Origin: Gautieria morchelliformis
Lineage: Eukaryota > Basidiomycota > Agaricomycetes > Gomphales > Gomphaceae
Reading direction: 5' to 3'
NCBI GenBank assembly: GCA_015179125.1
Contig: WHVA01000153.1
Location: 124,001-188,000 of the forward strand
Length of the DNA: 64,000 nucleotides
Below, piece after piece: positions 46,289 through 58,898 of this stretch. The stretch's first letter is position 1; each line of letters starts with the position of its first letter. A program made the position numbers and the translations under genes. The notes beneath the pieces are model-generated. The model made no database searches. It had not been told where the DNA came from and saw only the letters and a list, made by a program, of their open reading frames with translations.

Positions 46289-49200
46289 ATGTCTGATCTT
46301 CCTTCACTTTTGGGCTCGTCCTTGTCCCCAGCAGCACGAAAAGAGGCGGAGCAGAGCCTAGTTGACTTCAGCCTGGAGCCCTCGTTTCTGCTACATCTAC
46401 TTGGCCTAGTACTCAATGCGTCGCAGAATAAAGGCGTCCGGTTGGCAGGGAGTGTCTTTTTCAAAAACGTGATTAAAAAGAGGTGGAGCGAGGTAAGCGT
46501 GCTAGTCGTTGACGCGTGCTTGCCGCGTCGTTGCGTGGTGTAGTGAGCAGCGGCTTATGCTCCAAGCCACAGGATGCAGAGGAGGCTCCCATATCTCAAG
46601 ATGACAAAAATACCATTCGGAATCAGCTTGTACCAGCAATGATAGCCTTATCTTCGCCGGCAGACAAGGCATTGCGTGCACAGATCGCCGAGTCCGTATC
46701 TGTTGTGGCTGAGCATGATTTTCCTCAGAAATGGCCTGAGCTCATCGACGTGCGTTTGCTTGCTAAAGTCATTCCTGTACTCACACACAGAACGTATCCA
46801 GCAACTGGTCGCATCTCTCTCGACTAATGATTATGCAGTATCCTTGGGTGTCCTGGAGACAGCGCACTCTATTTTCAATCGATGGCGGTCCGCCATTCGC
46901 ACTGACGAGCTATATACAGTGATCAACTATGTCTTGGGTCGCTTTGTCGACCCATTCGTTGCTTTCTTTCGACAGACCGCAGCGATCTTGCTGTCAGACC
47001 CAGATTCAACCAACACGATTGCTATTGCACAGTCTCAGGCGGTCCTCATGTCGATATTCTATGATCTGACATGTCAGGACCTGCCCCCAACTCTGGAGGA
47101 CAACCATGTTGAATTTTTTGGCTCGTCCGATGGCACGGCGCCCGGCTGGTTCCTTCGTTTCTTGGCCTGGGATCCTCCAGCCCTCCAGGGCGACGTGAGC
47201 ACTTCCTTGTTCGACAAGCATTATTCAGACATGGCTAACCCTGTCATTCATTCAGCCAGAGGACACCACACCTTCCGTGCCATCGCAGGTAAAAACTGTC
47301 ATCATGGAGATCGCGGAAGTAAGGAAGCCCCCTGATGCACAGTCCGATAACTAACCCCCTCTAGCTCTACACAAATCGCTTCCCTGAGCTATTCACTACG
47401 GCGTCTTCGATCGGCCCCTTTGTCCAGGCCGTGTGGGCACTTGTCGGCGATGGCAAGCGTCCCGCTGTCGCAGACGACACGGTGCGTCGAACTCCCTCGC
47501 AAGTAAGCGCTGAAATATATAATGATTTCGGTTTTGGAAGCTTGTCGCTCAGGCGTTAAGGTTCCTCTCGACAGCTATCCGGTCAGGTCTATTCCGCGAT
47601 CTCTTCGGCAGCCCGGAGACAATCAAGACCCTTGTGAATGGCGTCGTTGTACCCAATGTGGAATTGCGAGGTATGGACTACACGCGCTGCTATAGCGAGC
47701 CTATGCTCAACCAGGTCAGATCACGAGACGGAGCAGTTCGAGGACGACCCGCTCGAGTACATCCGCGTTGATCTCGCGATCCCGTCGGCCTCGACCGGTG
47801 GCAGCAGCGAAGGAACAACGCGCCGCCACGCCGCCGCGGATGTCCTGCGCGCCCTTGTCGGAGCCGGATCGGAGGCGGAGGCAACGGAGTCCGTATCCAC
47901 GTGGGTGTCCGAGGACCTGCAAGCGTTCAAAGCGGATCCGAGCGCGAACTGGAAGCGCAAAGACCGTGCAATATACCTCCTTACGGCGATAGCGGCAAGG
48001 GGCTCTACGAGTCATGTACGTCTTTCCGCAAATTTTTTTATTACTTCGGTTCGGCCGTGGGTTGAACGTGTGTCTGCACATGTGTATGTAGCAAGGTGTG
48101 ACGTCGACGAATGCGCTGGTGAAGGTCGTGGACTGGTTCGCCGAAAATGTTCTGGGCGATCTGGAGGCCGCACCAGGGAGCGTGCATCCCATCCTGCAGG
48201 TTGACGCTATACGGTACCTGTATACGTTCCGGAATCAGGTTTGTGACGGTGCAGTTTCTTCTTGTCGGGTGTCTACTTAACACAGACTCTGTCTGGCGCA
48301 TGGTAGCTCACGAAGGACCAACTTAACCAAGTCATCCCACTGCTCGTGGGACATTTGCGCGCGGACAACTACGTGTGTTACTCGTACGCGGCCATCACCA
48401 TCGAACGGATCCTTTTCATTAAGCAGGGCTCGCGCATGTTGTGCGTGTTCCGTATTATCGTCGCTGCCCTGTCTAATTCTAATTCATCTCCCATAATCTT
48501 ATTTCTGCTCCTTAATTTCGATTTATCCTCCCTTAAAACTTTTTTCCTCTTACACGTCTTTGCCACCAAGGTTCGCCCAAGCCGATATCCACGACGTCGC
48601 TTACGACATCCTTACCGCCCTCTTCGACAAGATCGAGAGTGGCCCTACACCCGAAAAAGTGTCAGAGAATGACTACCTCATGAAATGTCCGCCATTTTGC
48701 CTTGCCCCCTTGTCTTTCCTCCTTACCACTGGGCTGTAAGCTGATTGATGTGTCCTCGCAGGCGCGATGCGCGTGATCATTACAGCGCGGCAGAGCTTCA
48801 CTCCGATGTACCAGGCGGTACTTGCCCGCCTGGTGCGAATTCTGGAGGTGGTCAGCCGGAACCCGAGTAACCCTAACTTCGATCAATATTTATTTGAGGG
48901 TATCTCGGCACTGATTAGGTGTGCGGTCCCCAAAGTTGCACTTGCTATATGCTGTGGGCACTCACAGATGGCTGCGTTTGTTGTTGTATCGTGTTGTCGC
49001 CAGGTTCGTGGTCGCGGGTAACCCGGAAACATTGCCCCATTTCGAAGGGGTGCTGCATGGTGTCTGTACAGTGATATTACAACAAGACATCGAGCGTGCG
49101 TCTCGGTTCCAAACACGGCCCATCAACTGCTCACGCGGCTGCACTTGCCCTCACCAGAATTCGTTCCTTACACCTTCCAGCTGCTTTCCCAGCTCCTTGA

Positions 49201-50386
49201 GCTACACCCCCCATCTACTCCCGGCCTTGTTACCGCAACTCCCCTGCCCGCCGGCTACCGCGCCCTCCTCCCCCTCCTCCTCACGCCCGCGCCATGGTCG
49301 CAGAAGGGGAGCATCCCCGGGCTCGTACGCTTCATCCGCGCGTCCCTCGCACGTGATGCTGCAGAGATTGTGACAGCGGGGCAGATAGGCGCGGTGCTGG
49401 CGGTGGCCCAGCAGCGGTTGATTCCGTCTCGAATTAATGATGGGTGGGGCTTTGAGCTGTTGGAGGGTGTTGTGCAGAATATCCCATAGTGCGAATCATC
49501 TTTTCATCCTCTATTTCACGTTTGGAACCTTTTTTTTTTTTTTGGGTTGGTAGCGCACAATTATCCCCGTACTTCCCGGCGGTGGTGATGTCGCTCTTGA
49601 CCCGGCTGCAGGCGAACAAAACGGACAAGTTCGCGAATCTGTTCGTATGCTTTTTGCTTTACACGCTCGCGATACGTGTGGATGGCGTGACGCCGGATTA
49701 TGTCGTAGGCGTCGTGGAAGCAGCACAGGCGGGGTGAGTGGATGCATTTTGGGCCGAGTGCGATACAATAGAGTTGGGATGGCTGACGAGTTCATGGTTT
49801 TATTTATTATTATTATTTTTTACCAGTTTATGGGCGAACTTATTTGGAAACATCCTCCTGCCGGAGGTCGCGAAGATACGGTCGAAGGATCGGAAAATGG
49901 CGGTGGTAGGCTTGACACGATTATTAACGCAGAGTGCCCTGATGCGGCAGGCATCTAATGTGCAGCTGTGGTCAGTCGTCTTCATCCCTTCCATTCTCAT
50001 ATTCCATATTTACTGCGTCCTATACCAGGCCCACAACGTTCACCGCGCTGGTCAAGCTCTTCCGCGACCCCCAGGCCCTGCGCCAGTCCTCCTCGACCGA
50101 GACGGACACGGACGCCGCCTTCACGGCCATCGACCTGGAGGAACAAAATGCCGGATATCAAGCCGCGTACTCGCGGCTCGCCGCATCCGAAGTCGCCTCG
50201 CCGGACCAGGACCCGGTGCGGGACATCGCGGACGCGCAAGGATACGTGGGGCAGGAGCTGGTAAGGGTAGCGCAAGAGGAGGGGGACCGAGGAGCCGAAG
50301 GTGTGAAGGCACTGATCGAGAGGTGTGAGGGGGAGGTCGTAGGCCCGTTTCTGAGGGGGCTTGCGGAGGGCGGGTACATGCTTTGA
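46289..50386 (+). CDS. CSE1: Importin-alpha re-exporter (exportin-2 / CAS)
   Basis: Cse1 is the karyopherin-beta exportin that, with Ran-GTP, returns importin-alpha to the cytoplasm. Sixteen exons run 46,289-46,492, 46,573-46,749, 46,802-47,194, 47,256-47,318, 47,365-47,481, 47,541-47,670, 47,720-48,015, 48,092-48,238, 48,307-48,440, 48,571-48,686, 48,762-48,918, 49,004-49,095, 49,158-49,488, 49,554-49,733, 49,827-49,970 and 50,029-50,386. They close in phase to 1013 codons (1012 residues; yeast has 960). The importin-beta N-terminal domain is evident (ARKEAEQSL ... SVFFKNVIKKRW). Other landmarks are FPQKWPELID, WFAENVLGDL with HPILQVDAIRYLYTFRNQ, NYVCYSYAAITIERIL, FQLLSQLLELHPP and LQANKTDKFANLFV. 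HEAT-type helices dominate. Some introns contain poly-T or AT-rich runs. The extra length is spread over several small insertions, including an alanine/glycine-rich one near residues 350-400. The gene ends 166 bp before the next repeat element. Confidence 0.95.
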
Positions 50387-50551
50387 GTGTGGGCGCGCGG
50401 GGTCAGCTGGAGTGGCGGTGGCCGAGATGAGATAAGATACGAGTGAGGTTGTAATGTAGAATGTTGGATGAGCATGAGCAATGCACAGTGGCTGAGTGGC
50501 TGCGTGATTCAGAAGTCACGTGGTGCATAGATGATAGACTCAATCCAGCTA

Positions 50552-52052
50552 GGCCTACACGATTACACCATTCGAAGATTACTTATGTGGTTCTAATGCG
50601 TACGACTACATAACGAATCATATGAGTCTGGACATTTCAATCTCACGCCGACGACCTCCTGAATTTGAGCCATCGATCTTCCATCGACACGGTATGTCTA
50701 AGTTAATCCCCATTTGTTAATTGACCGTATAATATATCATTTCCGAGCCATCATGCAGACGCTGTCTCCCAGGTCCGCAAATGGCGGCGGAAGCATGCCA
50801 TCCACGTTTTGGCCCTGGCGACAACGAGGCGGTCTGTTCCTTGTGAGAAGGGATCAGCACATATATTTTCCCCGCCAATGGTTTGTGTGGTTGCGGTTTC
50901 ACCAAATACGTTGTTGTTGCGGACGACAGGTGGAGCTCGTAGCCGGCGGCTGGTCCCAAAGGTACGCGTTGCTCGTGAAGAAATATATATGTATATATCT
51001 ACCAGGAGATGTAGCCAGGGGCGTATTGCTTCCTTGTTTACATTGCGGCGGATCCCCAGACAGATGACAAGGTTCAGGAGAGAAAGTGGCCTGTAATTTC
51101 GTCCTGGGAGCGGACAGGCCAGAGCGGACCGTCCGACAGCCGTGTTCAATCCAGGGCGTCGTGCTAAATCGTGAGATGCTGGGATGCCCCTGGCAGAGAA
51201 CCAGGTTACTGTAAGCACTGCGAGCCCCAATGGAGTACTGATCGAAATCTCGCTAGCAGCTCCAAAATCATCAACTCGTGTGGATGGTTTATCAGGGGGC
51301 CATCCAGGAGTCGTGCGATGGAACGAACCAGGGGACCTAAACGGTGGCGAAAAACTGCCCCAAAAGACCGGTTGAAACATGCCTCTTGAGCCGTTTCTGC
51401 TTTGGGCGCCGTCGGTAAGGCCGTTGAAACGGGCACATTGTGCCCATCTGGCTGCCGCCAACGCTTGTCAGCCGTCTTTGCGACCAATCTGCGTACTGGT
51501 AATACTTGTAATTCACGCCGGCTCCGGGGCAACCCCATGGCACTAGTTAGAGGCAAGCGACAGATGCACTAATATTGGGCCGCCCAGCACGTGAGGGATG
51601 CGCGTTCGACGTACATGCCGTGCAGGTTTATTGGCAGACACTGGTCACGGTCCCAGACGCACGTAAGGTCCCGAACGCCATTTACAGACAGACACAGAAG
51701 GTGTGGGCGTTTTTGGACACGGACACCTCCATGCCGCTGCGTATCACGCGCAGGGAAAGAAGGCCGTGCGTCGCAGGCTGAGGGCCTGTCGGCTGTCGAG
51801 AGTAGGTTTATATATGCGTGGCGCCTCTGTGGATGAAGCGGCGAGGCAGGCGGATGGACAGTGGAGGCGAGTGAACTTGAAGGTTGATTTAATGTCGGGG
51901 TGGAGTCGTTAATTTTAGACTTTTAGAGTTTGAGTTGGAGGCTTGGGAACTGAGATGGAGATGGAGATGGAGATGGGGATTGTGTTTTGGGTTGGAGATG
52001 GATTTGTGTTGAAGGTGCAGGTGCAGTTGGGTTGGAGGTGCAGTGTACTCTG
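50552..52052 (-). repeat. Dispersed repeat A, copy 2 (inverted)
   Basis: Reverse-complement partner of 1-1665. The left edge lies 166 bp past the CSE1 stop codon. Conserved features are the GAGATG satellite at 51,953-51,977, the TATA-like motif at 51,807-51,814 and the long GC-rich middle. Several indels of 10-60 bp separate the copies, so they are not a very recent duplication. Confidence 0.85.
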
Positions 52053-52589
52053 GAGGGAAGGCTTGAGGGACCACCCGAGGGATACGAAGCACGGGACACG
52101 GATCGGGAAGAAACCAAGCAGTGGGTCTTCATACACGACACAGGACACGCTGCCCCAACGCAGTCCTATAACCCCCAAAGCAGGTCGGAAGTCCGGAGCA
52201 CGCTGCACGCTGGCATCGTCCAGGAAATTCTAGTGCCCGATGAATGGCTTCTCCTGTCCCGAGGGCGTACTGCCCAGACCCAGAACCCAGATCGTAAACG
52301 CGACTGTACGCCCCCGGCTCCTTCGAATTACGAGTCGCGTTCGGCCTGGTGTATTGCGTGACCCGAAGGGAAGGAGGCGCACGAGTAAACACGCTGTCCG
52401 CGCCTCCTCGTGCGGTGCGTAATATGTTCGACCCATGCACGATAGCCCGTCGAAGCCAGTCTGTCTGCGCTTCGGCCTGCGGACCAGGCTTGTTCTGCAC
52501 GGGGCCGCACAGGCATGCTCCAAACTCCAAAGACGAGTGTGTCTACAGCCCATCGCCACTTCTAGTGGAGCAGACGTCGGTGGCCGCCG
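52053..52589. other. No gene recognised
   Basis: Overlapping frames on both strands exist (for example 52,129-52,530 minus), but none has a recognisable domain or splice pattern. Repeat A may extend into the left part, which cannot be tested because its partner runs off the window. Confidence 0.4.
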
Positions 52590-55500
52590 CCCATTCCCGT
52601 TCCTAGCGGAGCCCGGAGATTAATACCGTCGAGCATGGCATTCGTCCGCATGTCAGGTCTCATAAGAGCAAGTGACTTGTCCGCATATAATTTGGGGTCC
52701 GAACACAGGGCGGTGCATGCTATGTAGGCTTGACACAGGAGACTTCATCCGCGTTTCAAGCGCATCGCGAGCAGAAGCTGCAGTGCAATGCTGACGGAAA
52801 AATGTTAAATGAACTCCCGGCCTCCCGGATCGACGCTCTTTAATAACCCGCATTGACTGCCGGCGACAAACATGAATCGAGGGACACTGGCAGCGTATGA
52901 GTTCACACAACACAAGCCAGATTAATGAAGGTTACCTATCACATCGGAGACGCTTTGACGAGAGTCGAGACCGCACATGGCACATGGATGCTTGTGTGTG
53001 CGCTATCGTGGTTCGCATTTAGACAGCGTACCTCCGTGGTCTTTGGGACGAGCATGGGCGTGGATCTGGACGATGACCCATGGGCACGAGGTGGGTGCGC
53101 ACGGGCACGGCGGTAGGCGTCGATGTATGAGCGGACTTGCACGCGTGACGCGCGAAGCTCGACCGTCCTCGGGCTTGTGCTGTGATAATAAGCAGAGCAG
53201 CCGACAAAAATGAGAGGCAGCGTCGGATGGGCGGACACATGCATATGCACGGTGTTGCAATAGACGCAGCGGAGTGGAGGTCGATATCTAGATGGTGCTA
53301 CCCGTTCCTCGTGGAGCCCGAGATCAATCCCGTCGAGCATGCATTCGTCCGCATGTCAGGCCTCATAAAATCAAGTGTCTTGTCCGCATATGCGCGACAC
53401 TTGTCATGACGTGCGCGGGTGGTGTTGATTTACGAGCGTGATTCCCAGGCTTGAGCGTCCTCGGGCGTGCTGTGATAATAAGCAGAGCAGTCGACAAAAC
53501 ATGGGAGGCAGCGTCGAATGGGCGAACACGTGTGCATGCATGGCGTTGCAATAGACGCAGCGGAGTAGAGGTCGATATCTAGATGGTGCTACCCGTTCCT
53601 CGTGGAGCCCGAGATCAATCCCGTCAAGCATGCATCCGTCCGCATGCCAGGCCTCACAAGAGCAAGTGAACTGTTCGCCTATAATCTGGGGACCGACACA
53701 GGGCGCTGCATGTACCGCTGGCTACGTAGGCTTGAAACACAGGAGCGCTCGTCCACGTTTCATGCGCATCGTGAACAGAAACTGCAGTGACATCAGCGTG
53801 AGGACGCAGAGAGCCGGGAGACCCAGGGAGAGAGGGGAAAGGCCCGTGCTCACCATAGGTAGAAACCGTGTAACGACCACCATAGGCACGCAGCCTGCGA
53901 TCGAATAAAATGACGAAAAAAAAAAAAAAAAAAAACTGCAGTGATGCATGCACCGCTGATGGAAATGTGTTAAATAAACTCCCGGCCTCCGAGGTGGACG
54001 CCCTTTTAACACCAGCATTAACTGTCTTGAATTGGGGGGCACTGGCAGTGTATTATGAGTTTGTACAACAGAAGGGAGATTACAGTAATGAAGGTTACCT
54101 ACCACATCGGAGACGCTTTGATGAGAGTCGAGACCCGGTGCAGTCGTTGAGCTGCACATGGCACATACAGTGCCATTTTTGATAGCGTACCCCCGTTGTC
54201 TTCGGCGCGAGCATGGGCGGGGATCTGGGCCATGTATGGCCCATGGGGTACGGAACGGGTGCGTTAAGATGCGCGAGCTTGGACGCCGCGGCCCGCGGAT
54301 GGGACGGTCTTGCACGGTAGGCGTCGATGCGGAGCTAGTCGTACGCCGCCTGGAGCGTCTGGCTGCGCTGCAGGCCTGCACGCCGCACGCCTACGGGGGG
54401 TCCGAGTCCCCAACCCCAGAGGCGAGTGTGTGTGCATGGCGCATGATGAGGGCAGGGGTGTCCTCGTCCACGCAGCGGCAGCGCGGGGCACGTACGTATG
54501 ATATCGAGCTTGCTGCGTACGCGCACGGTCCATGGATAAGTATGAGTATGCCTTGGGATGGGGCGGGTGGTGCGCGACGCTCAGGCTTGGCATGGCGGTG
54601 GTGGGCAAATTTGCAGGCGTGACTCAGGCTGGGTCGTCCTCGTCCGCGGGGTTGCTGAGTAGTCGATGAATATGAGAGGCAGCATGCACATGCACGCCGT
54701 TGCAATAGACGCAGCGCCGCGGCGCAGAGGCCGATATCTAGACGCGTTTCATGCGCATCTCGCGCAGAAGCTGCAGTGATGCATGCAAGGCTGATGGAAA
54801 CGTTTAAGTGAACTCGTCGGCGCCCGGGAACGACACGCTATAAACAACCGGCATTACAATGACTGGCAGGGATAAACGTGAATTGAGGCCCTGGCAGAGT
54901 ATTATGAGTTCGTGCAACAGAAACGGGGTTACAGCAACGAAGGTTACTTACCACATCGGAGAATTTTTGAGGAGAGTCGAGGCCCAGTGCAGGTGCGTGG
55001 ATTTGAGCTGCACATGGCAAATGGGTGCATGTGTGCGCGGTGACGGGCTGACGGGGACGGTGGTTCCATTTTAGGTAGCGCACCCCGTAGTCCTTGGCAC
55101 GAACACGGGCGGGTCTGGGCCATGGGCCATGGCGCACAGGGCACGGGGTGGGTGCGTGATCTGTTGCCAGAGCTGTGAAGACTTCCACACTATGGGAGGG
55201 TAGAGCATGGCGTGGATGGGGGAGGACATCCGCAAGCTTGGACGCCGGTGCCAGGAAATGCGACGGTCTTGTACGCTGGCGTCGGTGCGGAGCTAGGCAT
55301 ACACCGCCCGGAGCGTCTGGCTGCGCCGCACGCCTACGTGGGGTCCGAGTCCCCAACCCCAGAGGCGAGTGTGTGTGCATGGCACATCATGAGCGCAGGG
55401 TGTCCTGGTCCACGTAGCGGCAGCGCCGGGCACGTATTGTTGCGTCCGCGCACGGTCCACAAATAAGTATGAGTATGCCTCGGGATGGGGCGGGTGGTGC

Positions 55501-57215
55501 GCGACGCTCAGGCTTGGGGGTGGTGGGCAAATTTTCAGGCGTGACTCAGGCTGTGCGGGTGGTGCGTGAAGCTCAGGCTTGGCACGGCGGTGGTGGGCAA
55601 ATTTCCAGGCGCAATTCAGGCTGGGTCGTCCTTGTCCGTGGGCTTGCTGAGTAGTCGATGAATATGAGAGACAGCGTGCAGGTGCACGGCGTTGCAATAG
55701 ACGCCACGGAGTAGGTCGATATCCTCGTGGGGTCGGAGATTGTTCCCGTCGAGCATGCATTCGTCCGCATGCCAGGCCTCGGAAAAGCAAGTGAACTGTC
55801 CGCCTATAATTTGGGGACCGAACACAGGGCGCTGCATGCACAGCTGGCTACGTAGACTTGAAACACAGGATCACTCGTCCGCGTTTCATGCGCATCGCGC
55901 GCAGACTCCAGTGATGCATGCAACGCTGATGGAGCCATTTAAATGAAGTCGTTGGTGTCCGGGAACGGCACGCTATAAAAAACCAGCATTACAATGACTG
56001 GCAGGGATAAACGTGAATTGAGGCACTGGCAGAGTATTATGAGTTCGTGCAACAGAAGGGGATTACAGGAATGAAGGTTACTTACCCGAAGAATATTTGA
56101 CGAGAGTCGAGATCCGGTGCAGGAGCGGCGGATTTGAGCTGCACATGGATGCATGCGTGTGCGGTGAAGGACTGACGACGACGGTGGTTCACGTTTAGGT
56201 AGCGCACCCCGTAGTCCTTGGCACGAGCACGGGCGGGTCTGGGCCATGGGCCATGGCGCACGGGGCATGGGGTGGGTGCGTGATCTGTTGCCAGAGCTGT
56301 GAAGACTTCCACACTGTGGGAGGGTAGAGCATGGGGAAGACATCCACGAGCTAGGACGACGCGGCCCGCGGGTGCGACGGTCTTGTAGTCTTGTACCGTG
56401 GGTCGGTGCGGACTTGTACACCACCCGGAGTGTATGGCTGCGCTGGCAGAGTATTATGAGTTCGTGCAACAGAAGCGAGGCGATTTCAGTAATGAAGATT
56501 ACTTACCACATGGGAGAACTTTTGATGAGAGTCGAGGCCTGGTGCAGGTGCAGATGCGGTGGATTGGAGCTGCACATGGCACATGGATGCATGTGTGTGC
56601 GGTGACGGGCTGACGTCCTTGGCACGAGCATGGGCGTGTCTGGGCCACGGGCTATGGCGCACGGGGCACGGGGTGGGTGCGTGATCTGTTGCCAGAGCTG
56701 TGAAGACTTCCACACTATGAGAGGGTAGACCATGGCGTGGGTGGGGGAGGACATCTGCGAGCTTTGACGACGCGGCCCGCGGGTGCTGTATGGTGGGGTC
56801 GGTGCGGAGTCGTACACCGCCCGGAGCGTATGGCTGCGCCGCACGCCTACGGGGGGCCCGAGTCCAAACCACAGAGACGAGTGTGTGTGCATGGCGCATG
56901 ATGAGGGCAGGGTGTCCTCGTCCACGCAGCGGCAGCGCCAGGCACGTATTGCTGCGTCCGCGCACGGTCCATGAATAAGTATGAGTGTGCCTTGGGATGC
57001 GGCGGGTGGTGCGCGACTCTCAGGTTTTGCATGGCGGTGGTGGGCAAATTTGCAGGCGCGACTCAGGCTGGAGTGTCCTTGTCCACGGGCTTGCTGAGTA
57101 GTCGATGAATATGAGAGGCAGCGTGCATATGCACGGCGTCGCGATAGACACGGCGCCGCGGCGCAGAGGCCGATATCTCGATGGTGCTCCCCGTTCTTCG
57201 TGGAGCCGGAGATTA
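52590..57215. repeat. Degenerate tandem repeat array
   Basis: Several modules recur. A module with ATGAGTT and a following GAAGGTTACxTACCACATCGG or close variant is at about 52,895, 54,050, 54,900, 56,036 and 56,448. A module with CCGTTCCTCGTGGAGCCCGAG is at about 52,590, 53,303, 53,593 and, reduced, 55,730. A module containing GTTGCAATAGACG is at about 53,253, 53,543, 54,698 and 55,689, with a variant near 57,138. Two neighbouring units (53,192 and 53,480) are about 289 bp apart; larger units are 0.8-1.2 kb. The array is GC-rich and full of long shadow frames on the minus strand (up to 397 codons), which are products of repetition, not supported genes. Confidence 0.8.
53791..53935 (+). mobile_element. 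Retroposed insert with poly-A tail and target-site duplication
   Basis: This 145-bp segment interrupts a tandem-repeat unit. It ends in AATAAAATGACG followed by 20 A residues, so it has a polyadenylation signal about 10 bases before the tail. The 12-bp sequence AAACTGCAGTGA is present immediately before the insert (53,779-53,790) and again after the tail (53,933-53,944, sharing A residues). Uninterrupted repeat units elsewhere, for example near 54,775, carry this site once. These are the marks of LINE-type target-primed reverse transcription of an RNA. The source RNA is not recognised; it may be a SINE or the 3' end of an mRNA. Confidence 0.75.
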
Positions 57216-57680
57216 TAGTAAACAGTAAACTCGTCGTGCGCGTGGTAGGTAGACCCCGATCGCGCTTCACGTGCTCGCGAGCAGCGTGATCGAGGATTAA
57301 TTGTCGTGAATTGAGGGGCACCGGGGGTGATGAAAATGACCTCCCGGCCTCTGGGATCGTCTGTACTGTAGAACGCAGCCAGCGATAGCCATGGAGGGAG
57401 GCCCTCGCCGCGCACGAGGACAGGTTTGGGGCATGAGGCGAGAGTAATGAACGTAGCCAGCTTCTACATTCTGTTTGATGACTGTGTGGATTCGAACTCC
57501 GCATGGATTTGCGGCTATCGATGTTGTGTGCGACGAGGACTGGGTTTAGCTGTGGAAACCGAGCCCCCGTGCGCGTGAGCATGTCGTGGTGTCGCAGGCT
57601 GGGCGGAGATCTGATCTGGGAGGGCACGGGGTGCATCCGCCGCGGGACCGACGTCCAATGCCGGGGAGAATACACTGGAG

Positions 57681-57862
57681 GCATGAAACTGTTCAAAAAA
57701 TTGTAAAGATATTCCGAATTATTTTAGTGTTTTTAATGTAAAAAAAGCATTTAACAAAATTTTGTGTTTTTGTTAGAATTTGTTGAGCAAGACATTTTTA
57801 TTATAGTTTTTTTTTACATAAAAAACACTAAAAATATCTTTACAGTTTTTTCAACAGTATGC
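57681..57862. mobile_element. MITE-like element with long inverted repeats
   Basis: The two ends of this 182-bp AT-rich segment are inverted copies of each other. The left arm has ACTGTTCAAAAAATTGTAAA and the right arm, read in reverse, ACTGTTGAAAAAACTGTAAA; similarity continues through AGATATT and TTAGTGTTTTT..ATGTAAAAAA. The AT-rich block stands out sharply against the GC-rich surroundings. It has no coding capacity. A miniature inverted-repeat transposable element is the best reading; a target duplication could not be fixed with certainty. Confidence 0.7.
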
Positions 57863-58898
57863 AGTGTGTGCGAGCTGCGGTCGTCTCGCATCTGGGTGGC
57901 AGAAAACGGATTCCAGGAACGTGCTCCGGTGCTCGTTCCGCGCTGCGTTCTTCCCGCGCCAACGCATCATGCCCGGGGGCTGCCGGACCGCTATTGTATT
58001 GGGTTTCATTTCATATTCTTGTCGTGCATCAGGCGACCCGTTTTGAGCAACGTCTCCTCACGCCCCTCATTGGTCAACCCGCACGGACAGTTCAATCCCG
58101 GCATTCTCCTAGCGACTTGTTACTTACAACGCCTATTCCCCTTTCAGATTCCTGCTCAAATCACGCTCGCCTCGGAGTTCCCATCACGGGGGCGGCGTCA
58201 CCTGCACTGGCAGATGGTCACGCACGAGCGGGGGCCCATGGCTTCAGCAGACGGGAGTCTGCGCCTGCGCCTGGAGGGCGGGCAGGAGACCCAGGACGTC
58301 CGCGCAAAGTCACAGTGGACAGGTGGCATGCAGGAAAATGCCGGGTAGCCATTTGATTGGCCACAAACGAGACAGGATACTCAACGGCCGCCACCCATGC
58401 AAATTCCCCGGTGGTCCGGCTTGGCCGGGGAATGTTGAAGCTTCAAGTCAGAGAATGGAGAAATGACGTGTCGTCTGAAAAGGGGCATGCGGTTCTCACG
58501 ATGCGGTTGTTGAGTCGCCTGCATCGCAGAGGTAATTCTTATGGGCACAGCATCGCTTGAACCCAGATGTGATTCTTCTTCGGCATCCGCCTCGTGGGGC
58601 ACGAGAAGCGAAGGTCCAACTTTACGCCAGCTTTGGTAGCGCAGAGACAAAGGGCGATCCCCATCGCACGCGTTTCTGGACGCCGACTCACTATCTGCTG
58701 GACGAGAATGTACTAGGCCGGGCACCTGCACTCGTTTGGGGGCCATCCGCTGTCGGCGGAGCGCGGCGCCCACCTTGTAGATCTGGATTCGAGTCCCGCT
58801 TTCGCGCCCGGGAGCGTGGCCGGGACGAACTTGGCTCGAAGACTCGGTTACGGACATGTACGTACTGTGTTACACCCTCCCCTGCTATTTAATCCCCC
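57863..58898. other. No gene supported; overlapping long frames
   Basis: Plus-strand frames at 57,764-58,348 and 57,859-58,356 and a minus-strand frame at 58,381-58,857 overlap in GC-rich DNA without splice signals or domains. A TATTTAA motif at about 58,884 may belong to the following gene. Confidence 0.4.

Noticed and set aside
52590-57215. CRISPR-like array
   Set aside because: The repeats are long, variable and irregularly spaced, and the genome is eukaryotic.
56503-57696. 397-codon minus-strand open frame
   Set aside because: It lies in the GC-rich tandem array, starts at a non-ATG position in part of its length, changes reading quality between repeat units and has no recognisable domain. 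The length is explained by repetition and base composition.
58770-58800. tRNA-like T-arm (GGATTCGAGTCCC)
   Set aside because: No D-arm, anticodon arm or acceptor stem could be paired around it. A similar motif near 57,488 also lacks the other arms.
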